From Crotalaria pallida (Eukaryota > Streptophyta > Magnoliopsida > Fabales > Fabaceae), in NCBI GenBank assembly GCA_037953625.1, contig CM075654.1, positions 54,691,001-54,755,000 on the forward strand: DNA of 64,000 nt, read 5' to 3'. Each line of letters starts with the position of its first letter. Position 1 is the stretch's first letter. The notes beneath the pieces were generated by a model that searched no databases, was not told the DNA's origin, and was given only the letters and a program-made list of their open reading frames with translations. The position numbers and the translations under genes are program-made. Positions 35,001 through 46,690 of the stretch are shown in pieces.

Positions 35001-37773
35001 ATTTAAGTGGTTTTATTTGATGTTTTCGAATGATTTTGAAGTATTTAAAATCTTAACAAACGATTGAAATTGTTTTAAGAAAATAATCATGTTTTAAGAT
35101 TTCCAACGAGGAATGAAAAACGTTTTGAGCTAAGGAAAGTTTCTCTTAAAACAAGTTAATAACGGAAATGTGTTTTAACTAATTCGAGGAACGTTACAGA
35201 CGAGGGACTAAGGCAGTGGCAGCAACCAAGCTCAGAAGAGACTGTGTTCATCGGATAGCTGGACCTCAGGTGAGAGAGAAGCTTTCCCTAAGACACCGTG
35301 GTAGCTAGGTGATTTATTAGGACGTTCCACATCATCTCAAAGATCGGAACTAAGTGGTTGGCGTCAGTAGTATAAGTGGCGATTGTTTGCCTTGTGTGGC
35401 CACTTATATGAAGGTGACAAGGATCACAAGGCTATTGTGTGATGTTGTGTGTGATAGCATGCTTGGTTATTTATTTGTTTATATGTATTGATGCTTATGA
35501 TTATGATGAGTAAATGGCTGTGGATATGTGAGAATGAGAACAAATTGAGAGTGATGGCATAATAATAAAGGAGGGATGATGAAAGGATAAGTGGTTGAGA
35601 TGGAGAGTAATGGCGCAATGGAGAAAAGAATAATGATAAGGAATATGAGACCGATTGAAAGAGGAGAAATAAGAATTGATTTGGAAAAATATATTGAAAG
35701 TGAGAATGGGTACGAGCCAGAGCTGGGGAGAGTGATGTGAATTGTTGGAAGGGAAATGGACTGAGTTGAGCCGAGCTCCTCCGTCCTCGGTTTTAGTCTG
35801 GGAGCTAGTGTTGAGCTGGGCTTGCTCCTCCACTAGCACTCAACACAAAAATGTGTTTTTGAAAAGAGTTTTGAAAATAGATTATTTTTTAAAAGGATTT
35901 ATGAAAGGAAAATTTTATAAAGAGCGGAGAAAAGAAACAACAATTTTTTTTTAAAAAGAGTTTTTATGAAAACGACTTTCTGAAACAATTCTTTTGAAGG
36001 AATTCCTTTGGAATGGAAGTTTGAGGAAGGGCTGTAAAGACAATGTTTTGAATGTTGGTAAAAATAAAGTTTCGTGAGAGTTTTTGGGAAATGAAAGTGT
36101 TGTAAAGATTTTTGAAAGAGTGTTTGTAGGAGATTTGAGAAATGAGGTTCCTTTTGGGAAGTTGTGAAATTGATATTTTGAGAAGGATGGTAAAAAGGAA
36201 GATTGAGAGATGACGAGGTAACTGGAAGGAGTGTTTGAGAAATGAGATGTGATTTAATTGAGGAACTCCCAGCTCTGAGCTACGTGTGTTTGTGAAAGTG
36301 CAAAGATAGTGGTCGGGACTCACTGAAGGGATGCACGAAGGGTGAGCCGACCAATAGGTTAATTAAATAAAATACTTTAAAAGACATTAACAACGAATAC
36401 GGTGAGGTATGAGAGTGCGGAGTAGTGGAGAGGAAGGTACCCCGGATATCAGGGATATTCGGGTTGATGAATGCATTAGGGTAGGCTCGGACGGTAAAAC
36501 GTCGCGTTGCCTTGAGTAGTATTCTGGGCGGAATGAATCCCACATGTGGCGTACTAACGTGGTAGGGACTGGGTCTAATGCCGTGGTAAGTTCCGCACCC
36601 GGGACCGAAATAGTGCTGTCACCCCTATGGCAGTTCAGGAACAGTGAGAGGGACTGGAGTGGGGCATCTTGTTTGCCACTGCGAGGCAGTGTGCCATGTT
36701 ATTGATATTGAGGCTGAGCCTCCTGGTCTGGGACCATTGGTGTTTGACAGCTGTCGTGCCCGCACGGTAAAGGTCCTGTACTCCTGTTTGCTTCCGACTA
36801 GGTGGATGGATGGCCGAGGAGATGTAGGCTTGAAACGAGAGTGCTAACTACGAAAGAAACGCGTACCTTGAGGATCCTTTAACTCCCCTGATCATCGAGG
36901 GTTATAATTCAATAAAACATTTTAAGAAGAGAGTTATATGAGTGAGAGTTGAAAAGTGTGGGCAATAAGAAAAAGCTTGAGAATGGAAATGTGGAGAAGA
37001 GGGTGAGTTCTAGGAAAGAGGTTGGAAATGAGAGGGGAGGAGTATGAAGGAATAATGTAGAATATGAATAATGATGATAGTATGTTGCTTGTTAGTATGT
37101 GTGCATGTCGTGTGTTGTATGTGTGTCCTATTATCTTGCTTACCGTAATTCCACACCGTCGACGCTACGCGTCCGGAATGCTTACTCTCTCCTGTTCGTT
37201 GTTATATTGGTGCTGCTGATATCGCAACGGGCAGACGGAGCATCATGTGAAGATCATCACTTCAAATGAGTTGGAGCTGGAGCCCAACGTCAACGAGAAA
37301 GTAATGACAGAAGCGACTTCACTTCAGAGATAAAGAAGGGACACAAGAAGAGGGGGAAGTTTCATCCGGTGGTCTTCACCAGAATAGCATAGTGGAAGCG
37401 ATAGAAGAAATTCCGTTTAAGTCATGTTTTGTGTCTTGAGTCAAGGATTACCAAGCAATGTGCCATTTATGTATATAGCTAGACTTAAATCTTGTTTTGA
37501 AAAGTGCATTAAGTTGGAAGGGAGACCAATGTAAAATTTTTAAAATCCGTTATGAGTTTTGATGTTCCCGAACCTAAATCATTTAAAAAAAAAGGGGGTT
37601 TTATGAAATGGACTGTTTGGTAACAACTTGGTTTTCAAAATAGGGTGCTGAGAACACTGAAGATTTTTATCACATCTTCCAAACACTTCCAAAATGTTTT
37701 ACAAAAAAAAAATTGGCCTCAATTTTTGCAACTTTAAGTCAATATTTTGATTTACGAAAATCGGGCTGTTACA
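32070..37773 (+). repeat. array LTR 3 (5704 bp)
   Basis: Full-length copy with TATAAG at 32790-32795 and hairpin at 32861-32889. It agrees with LTR 1 at the start of the LTR (ATTTTTGAAAG, CATAAAGTAAAG) and at 34170-34400, but with LTR 2 in the segment around 36075-36185, so it is a mosaic. Confidence 0.92.
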
Positions 37774-38985
37774 GAATGGTATCAGAGCTATGGTAATCCT
37801 TAGTGGCCTTAAGCATGGGCTTACATGCTTTGTTTGTGTGTGACTCTTTGTGTGTTTGCTAGTGGAAGGATAGGAATACAAGTTTAGGTTTTCATCCTTC
37901 TAGGATGCAAGACTTTGTGTGCCGCCTAATGTCGGCCGAACCAGTTTCAAAAACCTGTTCGCCCCGTAGCTTGAGGAACGTAGATCAAGTGGGAAGTGGA
38001 TAGATTCTAAGAAGGAGACCCCCTTGCCCCGGATATTTTGTCCGTGATTGTTAGACTCAGGTTTGTTACCCTTAGCGTGCCTTTTGTACCAAGATATTTA
38101 GTACCTTTAACGATATAGTATATCCTCCTGGACCCCTGTGTTTGTTGAATTGCTTCAACAAAATGGTCCTTATTATTAAAATTTGAATCTTTTCTTCATG
38201 AGCCCTTTCACCCACTCGCAGTCTCATTTGATATATTTGGAATTCCTTGGTCCAAATGGTGGAATTAGAAGTACCCTAGCTGCCCAAACCGTCCAGGCTC
38301 GGGCAATTAAAGGAGGATAAGCAGTTGAAACCAAGTAAAGATACAAGGTCATAGTGGATCTAGTTATAAGATTGACCAAAGTTGGGGAGCCACAAGGAAG
38401 AAAAGAGGCGTATATTACCAGTTATTAGGAGGAAACCTTGAGGGAATTTGAGGACTAGAAATACCCTACACCTTGAACGGAGGATTAGAAAGTGAAAGTG
38501 ATAGGTTTGTTTGTTAATTAAGGGAAATCCTAAGAACATGGTGAGGTGGTATGAGAAAGTGAGTAATCCCAAGTAGAAACAGAACCCCTTAAGTTAGAGA
38601 AGCTATAGACGAAAACCCTAGGGTTAGGAAAAGGACTAAGGGAAGGAGTGATTGTTGTGAGCTAGTGAGAACCTAAGCAGTAGGAAATAGTGAATGTCTA
38701 GGAATTTTTAAGTAAGGTCCCATACTTTCGGAGATGTGTGAATTTCTGTCTGCTTGATTTTCCCTAAGTCCGTACAAGTGGTTGGACTTTTTGCGACGAC
38801 AACCGGCTAAGGAAGCGACATCTTCATCGGTTAGTCCAGTGGGCTCAACCCGACTCGACACGCTAGTGATGGTACACCTGGAAGCAGTTAAAGAGGAACA
38901 CCAGACTGACATGAGAATGTTGTTACCCTGCTGCCTAATACACAACTTATTTCTCGGGGACGAGAAATCCTTAAGTTGGGGAGAC
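37774..38985 (+). mobile_element. array internal region 3 (1212 bp, non-coding)
   Basis: Primer-binding site TGGTATCAGAGCTA near 37777, hairpin 38949-38968, polypurine stretch to 38985. Same length as the other two despite scattered substitutions, for example GGAATTTTTAAG near 38701 and ATGTTGTTACCC near 38917. Confidence 0.9.
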
Positions 38986-41900
38986 TGTAACATCCCTCAA
39001 AATCCTCAAATTGGTTGATTTCTAAAAGGAACTATTTTTTTTAAGAAAAGTATTTTCGAAAGAGTGTTTTCCTAAATGGTAAATGATTTTAAAGAGCGAT
39101 TTCTCATAAATTAAAGATTAGGAGTTTTGAAATTTATTGTGAGAAAGTGATTGATTTTCCATGAATATGTGTTTGATATTCGATGCTACCCTTTATGCAT
39201 GAGAAATTTATTCCCTATGTGTGTGCATATGTGTATGTATGTAGTACCATGTGAATGAGATAATATGAGATGTGTATGTGATGGTGTGAGGTATATGTGT
39301 GCATGTGAGTGTGTATAAAACGTGGAAGTGAATGAGTGTGTGTGCATGTAGGTGTGTGATACGTGTAAGTGTGTGAGAATGCATGTGTATATATGTGTGT
39401 GCCGTAGGAATATGTGTGAGTGTGCCTAGAAATTTCCTAAACATAGAAAGCAAGCAACCAAGACCTAACCAAATGAACCAAGGTTTCTAACTAAGTCCTA
39501 ACTAAGTGGAAGGAAACCCTAATGGAGTGCCAAAAGTCTTACCCCCTAAGTAACCCCTAGAAGCCTAGTGTTCCCTACATTGTCCCCTTTTGAATTATAC
39601 TAACTTCCACCCATGCAACAATAGAGATGGCCAAATTTACCCCTCCCCTAAAATCCCTTGGACGAATTGCATGAGGGCTAAAATAGGAAACCATGAGTTG
39701 CTCCTATAAGTCTTGGCCTTTGATGCATTCCACTCACTTCTCATTTCCTCATTTCTTTCCTTCGCCCAAACACCAAGTCTAAGAGCCCATCAAACTCTTA
39801 GACTAAGGATTAGAAAATGGAAGTAGAAGGATAGAGAAAGAAGAAGAAGCCGTGAGTAGGAAAAGGAGTAGGAAGAAGGAGATCAAGCCATTAAACTTAG
39901 GAGTTCTTGAAGATCAAAGTGTTTAGAAGACTTTTCTTCTTGGTACAAACCGAAGACCTTAGAAGCCTTAGAATTAGTCTTGATTTGTGACCTTGTAATT
40001 TTAACTCTTTTCTTCTCTTGCATGTTTAATTTTATGCACTTATGTGTAATATTTCTTTTAACCATGGACTTTCAAGAACTCAAATTTGATTTGTAATAAG
40101 TTTGGTTATGTTTGATGATTCGGTTGGAAATGTTTAGGTTAGATCTTGATATTTTCCATAGTTGATCCTTGTGTTTTTGAGTCAAATCTTGTGGATCTGG
40201 AGTTTTGTTCATGATCTTTGTGAAGTTTTAAGTTTACCCTCTTGCATGTTCAATTTTTGTACTTAAAACCGTGGATCAATGAGTGTGTATGTGCTTATTT
40301 GTTCAATCTAAAAGTGTTTCTTGATTTTTGGTCATGCATGTTACTTGAAAATGATTTTTATGGTTTTAAACTCTTGCATGTTTCGGTTCTGATTTAGTCT
40401 AGATGAAAGCTTTAACTTGTGTTTTGATCTTTGAAGTCTTGTGTTGATCTTGAGTTTGTTTTGAGTTTTGTAAATGATTTTTGAATAAAAGCCTTTTATG
40501 TTTCTTTAAGTGTGCCTCGGTTTCAACCTCTTTTTCATCTAAAATGATTTTAACCTTGATTGGTGTTATTATGTTTAATCTCAAGACTTGATCTACATGA
40601 TTTAAGTGCATGCATGTTGATCTTGAACTTTGAAAATTATTTTCATGTTTCTCTGAAAACTAAATTGAAAATATTTGTGCTAATGTGCGGTTCTTTCATG
40701 ATTTGATGGAAAAGCTTAGAATTTAATCTTGCATGTGATTTTAAAACGAAAGGAACATGTTTTCTTGTAATCTATGCCTCGGTCTTAGAAGAAAACTAGG
40801 GAGATAAACTTTAAAACAATTTTACTTGCATGAACATGACTTGATTTAAGTGTTTATCTTGTGCATGTCTCGGCTTTTAGAAGAAATAAGGGAGAACAAA
40901 GTGATTTTTCCTAAATTGAATTATGTTCTATATTCCTATGTGATTCTTGATCTAGACTAGGTGTTATTTTGTGCATGTTGTAATTGGTTGGTTTAGATTA
41001 AATCCATGCTTTTTATTTTGAAAGGACTTGGTATGTGCTCTATATTCTTGCATGATTTTGATTTGATTTGATTCAAGGAAAAATGAATTAAAGTTTGAGT
41101 ATTTGCCATGATGAGCTCACGGGTTCTGCTAATAAAAAGAAGAACTAATTGCATGAATTTTTGTATGTTAGAGGATGTATGAATCATGTTTGGATTTGTG
41201 AGATTTTCGGTCTATGCATGTTACACTAATGGATTAAGGATAGGTTTTATGCATAAGTTGGATTATGTGTATGCATTCGGTTTAAGAGTCTATGCATATT
41301 AATGAGGTCAGAACTTAGGGATAATGCATGTATTTTGTAAAATGATTGATTAGGAGTAAGTGTTGTGACTATGTGTACGGTTTGTGTGCTTAAGTGGTTT
41401 TGTTTTTGAAATGATTTACGTGTATGCATTCGGTTGGTGAGTGTAAGTATACCTAAATGTTTTTATTTTATAAAAATGAAAGCAATTAAATTAAGTGTTT
41501 ATGTAATCAAAGTGTGTGCTATCTGTGTGTGTATATGTTTGGTTTGAAATTTATCTGGCTTGATTTATTTGAGTTTGTGAAATAACGTTGTGATTTACTC
41601 TGCGATAAAAACTTAAATTCTCAAAGTGTTAACATTAAACTAAAGAGGTACTTGAAAATAAAATGAGCTTTTGCGATGTTTTCGAATTTTATTTAATTGA
41701 TTTTTTTTTGTGTGAAACATGTCCTTGCTTCCCAAGTTCATTAAAAGTTGTTTCTGATGCTTTAAATTGAGTTCATGAGACTCAAGGTTTGGTTTTCAAA
41801 AGTAAGTTGATTTTGAGAAAACCCGGATTGAAACCGGTGAAATTTTCGGTGTTTTTGAAATAGGTTTAGGTGCTGTCCAAGACGGACCAGCCACCTAGCC

Positions 41901-44501
41901 TATCAATTTAAGTGGTTTTATTTGATGTTTTCGAATGATTTTGAATTATTTAAAGTCTTAACAAACGATTGAAATTGTTTTAAGAAAATAATCATGTTTT
42001 AAGATTTCCAACAAGGAATGAAAAACGTTTTGAGCTAAGGAAAGTTTCTCTTAAAACAAGTTAATAACGGAAATGTGTTTTAACTAATTCGAGGAACGTT
42101 ACAGACGAGGGACTAAGGCAGTGGCAACAACCGAGCTCAGAAGAGACTGTGTTCATCGGATAGCTGGACCTCAGGTGAGAGAGAAGCTTTCCCTAAGACA
42201 CCGTGGTGGCTAGGTGATTTATTAGGACGTTCCGCATCATCTCAAAGATCGGAACTAAGTGGTTGGCGTCAGTATTATAAGTGGCGATTGTTTGCCTTGT
42301 GTGGCCACTTATATGAAGGTGACAAGGACCACAAGGCTATTGTGTGATGTTGTGTGTGATAGCATGCTTGGTTTTTTATTTGTTTATATGTATTGATGCT
42401 TATGATTATGATGAGTAAATGGCTGTGGATGTGTGAGAATGAGAACGAATTGAGAGTGATGGCATAATAATAAAAGAGGGATGATGAAAGGATAAGTGGT
42501 TGAGATGGAGAGTAATGGCGCAATGGAGAAAAGAATAATGATAAGAAATATGAGACCGATTGAAAGAGGAGAAATAAGAATTGATTTGGAAAAAGATATT
42601 GAAAGTGAGAATGGGAACGAGCCAGCGCTAGGGAGAGTGATGTGAATTGTTGGAAGGGAAATGGACTGAGTTGAGCCGAGCTCCTCCGTCCTCGGTTTTA
42701 GTCTGGGAGCTCGTGTTGAGCTGGGCTTGCTCCTCCACTAGCACTCAGCACAAAAATGTGTTTTTGAAATGAGTTTTGAAAATAGATTTTTTTTAAAGGA
42801 TTTATGAAAGGAAAATTTTATAAAGAGCGGAGAAAAGAAACAACAATTTTTTTTAAAAAGGAAGATGAGGTTCCTTTTGGGAAGTTGTGAAATTGAGATT
42901 TTGAGAAGGATGGTAAAAAGGAAGATTGAGAGATGACGAGGTAACTGGAAGGAGTGTTTGAGAAATGAGGTGTGATTTAATTGAGGAACTCCCAGCTCTG
43001 AGCTACGTGTGTTTGTGAAAGTGCAAAGATAGTGGTCGGGACTCACTAAAGGGATGCACGAAGGGTGAGCCGACCAATAGGTTAATAAATAAAATACTTT
43101 AAAAGACATTAACAACGAATACGGTGAGGTATGAGAGTGCGGAGTAGTGGAGAGGAAGGTACCCCGGATATCAGGGATATTCGGGTTGATGAATGCATTA
43201 GGGTAGGCTCGGACGGTAAAACGTCGCGTTGCCTTGAGTACTATTCTGGGCGGAATGAATCCCACATGTGGCGTACTAACGTGGTAGGGACTGGGTCTAA
43301 TGTCGTGGTAAGTTCCGCACCCGGGACCGGAATAGTGCTGTCACCCCTATGGCAGTTTAGGAACAGTGAGAGGGACTGGAGTGGGGCATCTTGTTTGCCA
43401 CTGCGAGGCAGTGTGCCATGTTATTGATATTGAGGCTGAGCCTCCTGGTCTGGGACCATTAGTGTTTGACAGTTGTCGTGCCCGCACGGTAAAGGTCCTG
43501 TACTCCTGTTTGCATCCGACTAGGTGGATGGATGGCCGAGGAGATGTAGGCTTGAAAAGAGAGTGCTAACTACGAAAGAAACGCGTACCTCGAGGATCCT
43601 TTAACTCCCCTGATCATCGAGGGTTATAATTCAATAAAACATTTTAAGAAGAGAGTTATATGAGTGAGAGTTGAAAAGTGTGGGCAATAAGAAAAAGCTT
43701 GAGAATGGAAATGTGGAGAAGAGGGTGAGTTCTAGGAAAAAGGTTGGAAATGAGAGGGTAGGAGTATGAAGGAATAATGTAGAATATGATTAATGATGAT
43801 AGTATGTTGCTTGTTAGTATGTGTGCATGTCATGTGTTGTATGTGTGTCCTATTATCTTGTCTACCGTAATTCCACACCGTCGACGCTACGCGTCCGGAA
43901 TGCTTACTCTCTCCTGTTCGTTGTTATATTGGTGCTGCTGATATCGCAACGGGCAGACGGAGCATCATGTGAAGATCATCACTTCAAATGAGTTGGAGCT
44001 GGAGCCCAACGTCAACGAAAAAGTAATGACAGAAGCGACTTCACTTCAGAGATAAAGAAGGGACACAAGAAGAGGGGGAAGTTTCATCCGGTGGTCTTCA
44101 CCAGAATAGCATAGTGGAAGCGATAGAAGAAATTCCGTTTAAGTCATGTTCTGTGTCTTGAGTCAAGGATTACCAAGCAATGTGTCATTTATGTATATAG
44201 CTAGACTTAAATCTTGTTTTGAAAAGTGCATTAAGTTGGAAGGGAGACCAATGTAAATTTTTTAAAATCCGTTATGAGTTTTGATGTTCCCGAATCTAAA
44301 TCATTTTTTTTTAAAAAAAAGGGGGTTTTATGAAATGGACTGTTTGGTATCAACTTGGTTTTCAAAATAGGGTGCTGAGAACACTGAAGATTTTTATCAC
44401 ATCTTCCAAACACTTCCAAAATGTTTTACAAAAAAAAAAATTGGCCTCAATTTTTGCAACTTTAAGTCAATATTTTGATTTACGAAAATCGGGCTGTTAC
44501 A
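38986..44501 (+). repeat. array LTR 4 (5516 bp, internal deletion)
   Basis: Outer right LTR with TATAAG at 39705-39710 and hairpin at 39776-39804. A deletion of about 185 bp near 42860 removes the segment that corresponds to roughly 35960-36142 of LTR 3. It ends GGGCTGTTACA followed by the right GGACC (44502-44506). Confidence 0.92.
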
Positions 44502-45057
44502 GGACCTCTATTTATAATAGAAAATAAGTTAAGAAAAATTTGTTAAAAATCAATTCCAAATATTTTCAAAATAATGATAATCTCTATTCAAATATTTTTG
44601 ATTTTAAAAGAAAATTCTCGATTAAATCAAATTGATTCTCAATTGATTTTTTATATTTATTGATCTTGAATTGATTCTAAAAAAAACGATTTTCAATCTT
44701 TTGAATTGATTGTCAAAATTTGAATTGATTTTCAATCATTTCAAAAAGAGGATAATTCTTTCCAAATAATTTTTTGATTTGAAATAAAAGTTTTCAATTG
44801 ACAAAAATATTCTCAAATCAATCAAATTGATTCTCAATCCTCAAATTGATTCTCAAATTTTTTAAAATGATTCTCAAAATTTTCTAAATTGATTTTTAAT
44901 CAATTCTCGAAATCTTTCTTTTTTTAAAAAAAATTGATATTCAATCTTTTGAATTGATTTTGTCAAAATTTTGGACGCAATCTTTTCAACTAATTTTTCT
45001 TCTTAAAAATTTTCAATGCACTTTTTTTTGTTTGGGGGACAAAATTGGGTATCTACA
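44502..45057 (+). mobile_element. LTR of element Y, right part
   Basis: Begins with the right GGACC duplication, then CTCTATTTATAATAG, a likely TATA region. Next comes an AT-rich stretch (44540-44990) dominated by degenerate AATTGATT and TCTCAA words. It ends TTGGGTATCTACA at 45057, after which the internal region opens with GCTGTCCCTCTTTACC. I could not match a tRNA to the bases after the LTR. Confidence 0.65.
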
Positions 45058-45509
45058 GCTGTCCCTCTTTACCTGTTGCTTACTTGATAACATGTGATTC
45101 AAAGAGTTTCACAAGTTATCATTGTAAGGAATGGGTAAAGAAAGAGATACCAATTTTGTTTTCGAGAGGAGTGAAAAATCTTGGAACAGTTACTCGAAGG
45201 GATGAGATAACCTTGGATCGGTTACTCGAAGAGATGAGATAACCTTGGATCGGTTAATCAAATAATTGAGATGACCTTGGATCAGTCACTCAGAATATGA
45301 GACAACCTTGGATCAGTTGCTCGAAGAGATGAGATAACCTTGGATCGGTTACTCGAATAATTGAGATGACCTTGGATCAGTCACTCAAAATATGAGACAA
45401 CCTTGGATCAGTTGCTCGAAGAGATGAGATAACCTTGGATCGGTTACTCGAATAATTGAGATTACCTTGGATCAGTCACTCAGAATATGAGACAACCTTG
45501 GATCAGTTG
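45058..45509 (+). mobile_element. start of element Y internal region
   Basis: Only about 450 bp remain before the Tekay-type LTR at 45510. Most of it is a minisatellite (45180-45509). The 65-codon frame over the LTR end (45045-45242) is not credible. Confidence 0.5.
45180..45509. repeat. 31-32-bp minisatellite with 95-bp higher-order unit
   Basis: About ten units starting CTTGGATCRGTYRCTC. After the first units, three variants recur in order: one ending AATAATTGAGATGAC, one ending ATATGAGACAAC, one ending GAAGAGATGAGATAAC. This gives a 95-bp trimer repeated nearly three times. The array is cut at 45509 by the next LTR. Confidence 0.9.
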
Positions 45510-45982
45510 TGTAACACCCTATATAATTATTACCCTTAAACCCGAAAATTAGGATTTAAAATTTCTTTTTAAAACGAATATGATAAATTGCTAGAGTAAT
45601 ATTTCCTTTCATTAATACAAAACATCAGAGTTATAAAGCGGAAGACTTAATACATCCTTAAATAAAAGTGAAACAACATAGTTACACTGAGTTCAATATC
45701 CAATATGCAAAACAGTATTTTAGCTCGGCCAACTGGCCGAGACCCATCTACACTATCCGACTCTAATGACTTACTCTCCCTGTGAGGGAGAGTGAACCTG
45801 CTCGGTCGGGGACTGCGTCTGCTCGGGCTCAGTACCTGAAAAATGGTAAGGAGGTGAGCATTACACAGAACTTAAGTAAGCAGTTTCTAACATGACATAC
45901 CGAACTACCAAGCCAAACACAAGTAGTCAATTAGCACGTAAATAACAAGTAATCAAACCATATATCACATGCATATATCATC

Positions 45983-46061
45983 ATTTAGCTCGGTTCACAT
46001 CATGCAATCTTATTTAGCTCGGCTCACGTCATACAATCTTATTTAGCTCGGCTCACATCAT
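45983..46061. repeat. 29-bp tandem repeat in the Tekay LTR
   Basis: Three units of ATTTAGCTCGGYTCACRTCAT plus spacer, starting at 45983, 46012 and 46041 (the last partial). AGCTCGGC words continue as scattered copies up to about 46910. Confidence 0.8.
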
Positions 46062-46235
46062 AGTCCAGTTTACCCATTACCTATTAGTTATACCTCGGTT
46101 CATCCGATTAATTCCCCTTATGCCCTTTCCTTAATTCTTACACTCGGTTTCTCGGCCATTACTCTCTTACCTCGGTAAACCATCTCTATCTCGGATTCAT
46201 TACTCATTATTTCACTTTTACATAGCTTACAATCT

Positions 46236-46690
46236 TTTACTCTTCTCGGATGCATACACCCAGTGCATGTCTTACACCATTTAAGGTCGGATATCGGAGT
46301 GTCCATAACTGCGAGTACCCAGTACCCGTCTTACAGCTGCACATACCCAGTATGCGTCTGACGCGATCAATGCACGCACCCAGTACGCGTCTTCTATGAC
46401 CAGGAGCACTACCGCCGATCATTCTATGGAGTTAGGAGTGTCCATAACTGCGAGCACCCAGTACCCGTCTTACAGTTGCGCATCTCGGCGTCTTACGCGA
46501 TTAATGCACGCACCCAGTACGCGTATGCTATGACCAGGAACACATCCCACCGATTCCGTGCTCGGAACCTTGTGTGAATTATAACTGCGAGTACCCAGTA
46601 CCCGTCTTACATTTGCGCATACCCGGTATGCGTCTGACGCGATCAATGCACGCACGCAGTACGCGTCTGCTATGACCCGATCACACAACC
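46236..46690. repeat. ~150-bp imperfect tandem repeat with ~25-bp subrepeats
   Basis: Three large units, each made of short elements around TACCCAGTACCCGTCTTAC, TACCCAGTATGCGTCTGAC and CACCCAGTACGCGTCT, separated by CTATGACC ... segments. On the minus strand it lies between the donor-like and acceptor-like sites, the same relative place as the minisatellite in element X, but the sequence is different. Confidence 0.75.

Larger units (their letters stand above)
18263..44501 (+). mobile_element. tandem LTR-retrotransposon array: four LTRs, three internal regions, one insertion
   Basis: Order L1-I1-L2-I2-L3-I3-L4. Each LTR starts TGTAACATCCCTC and ends AAAATCGGGCTGTTACA. Each internal region opens with TGGTATCAGAGCT and closes with the polypurine stretch AAGTTGGGGAGAC. 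No internal LTR has its own target duplication; only the outermost ends carry GGACC. It encodes no gag or pol, so it is a non-autonomous long-LTR element (LARD-like). Such arrays are expected from unequal recombination between LTRs of one insertion or from a multimeric intermediate. Sequence alone does not decide. Confidence 0.93.

Noticed and set aside
18263..44501. Satellite DNA array of 6.9-kb units
   Set aside because: Units have primer-binding sites, polypurine tracts and LTR ends, and the array starts and ends exactly on an LTR with a 5-bp target duplication; it is a retrotransposon multimer.
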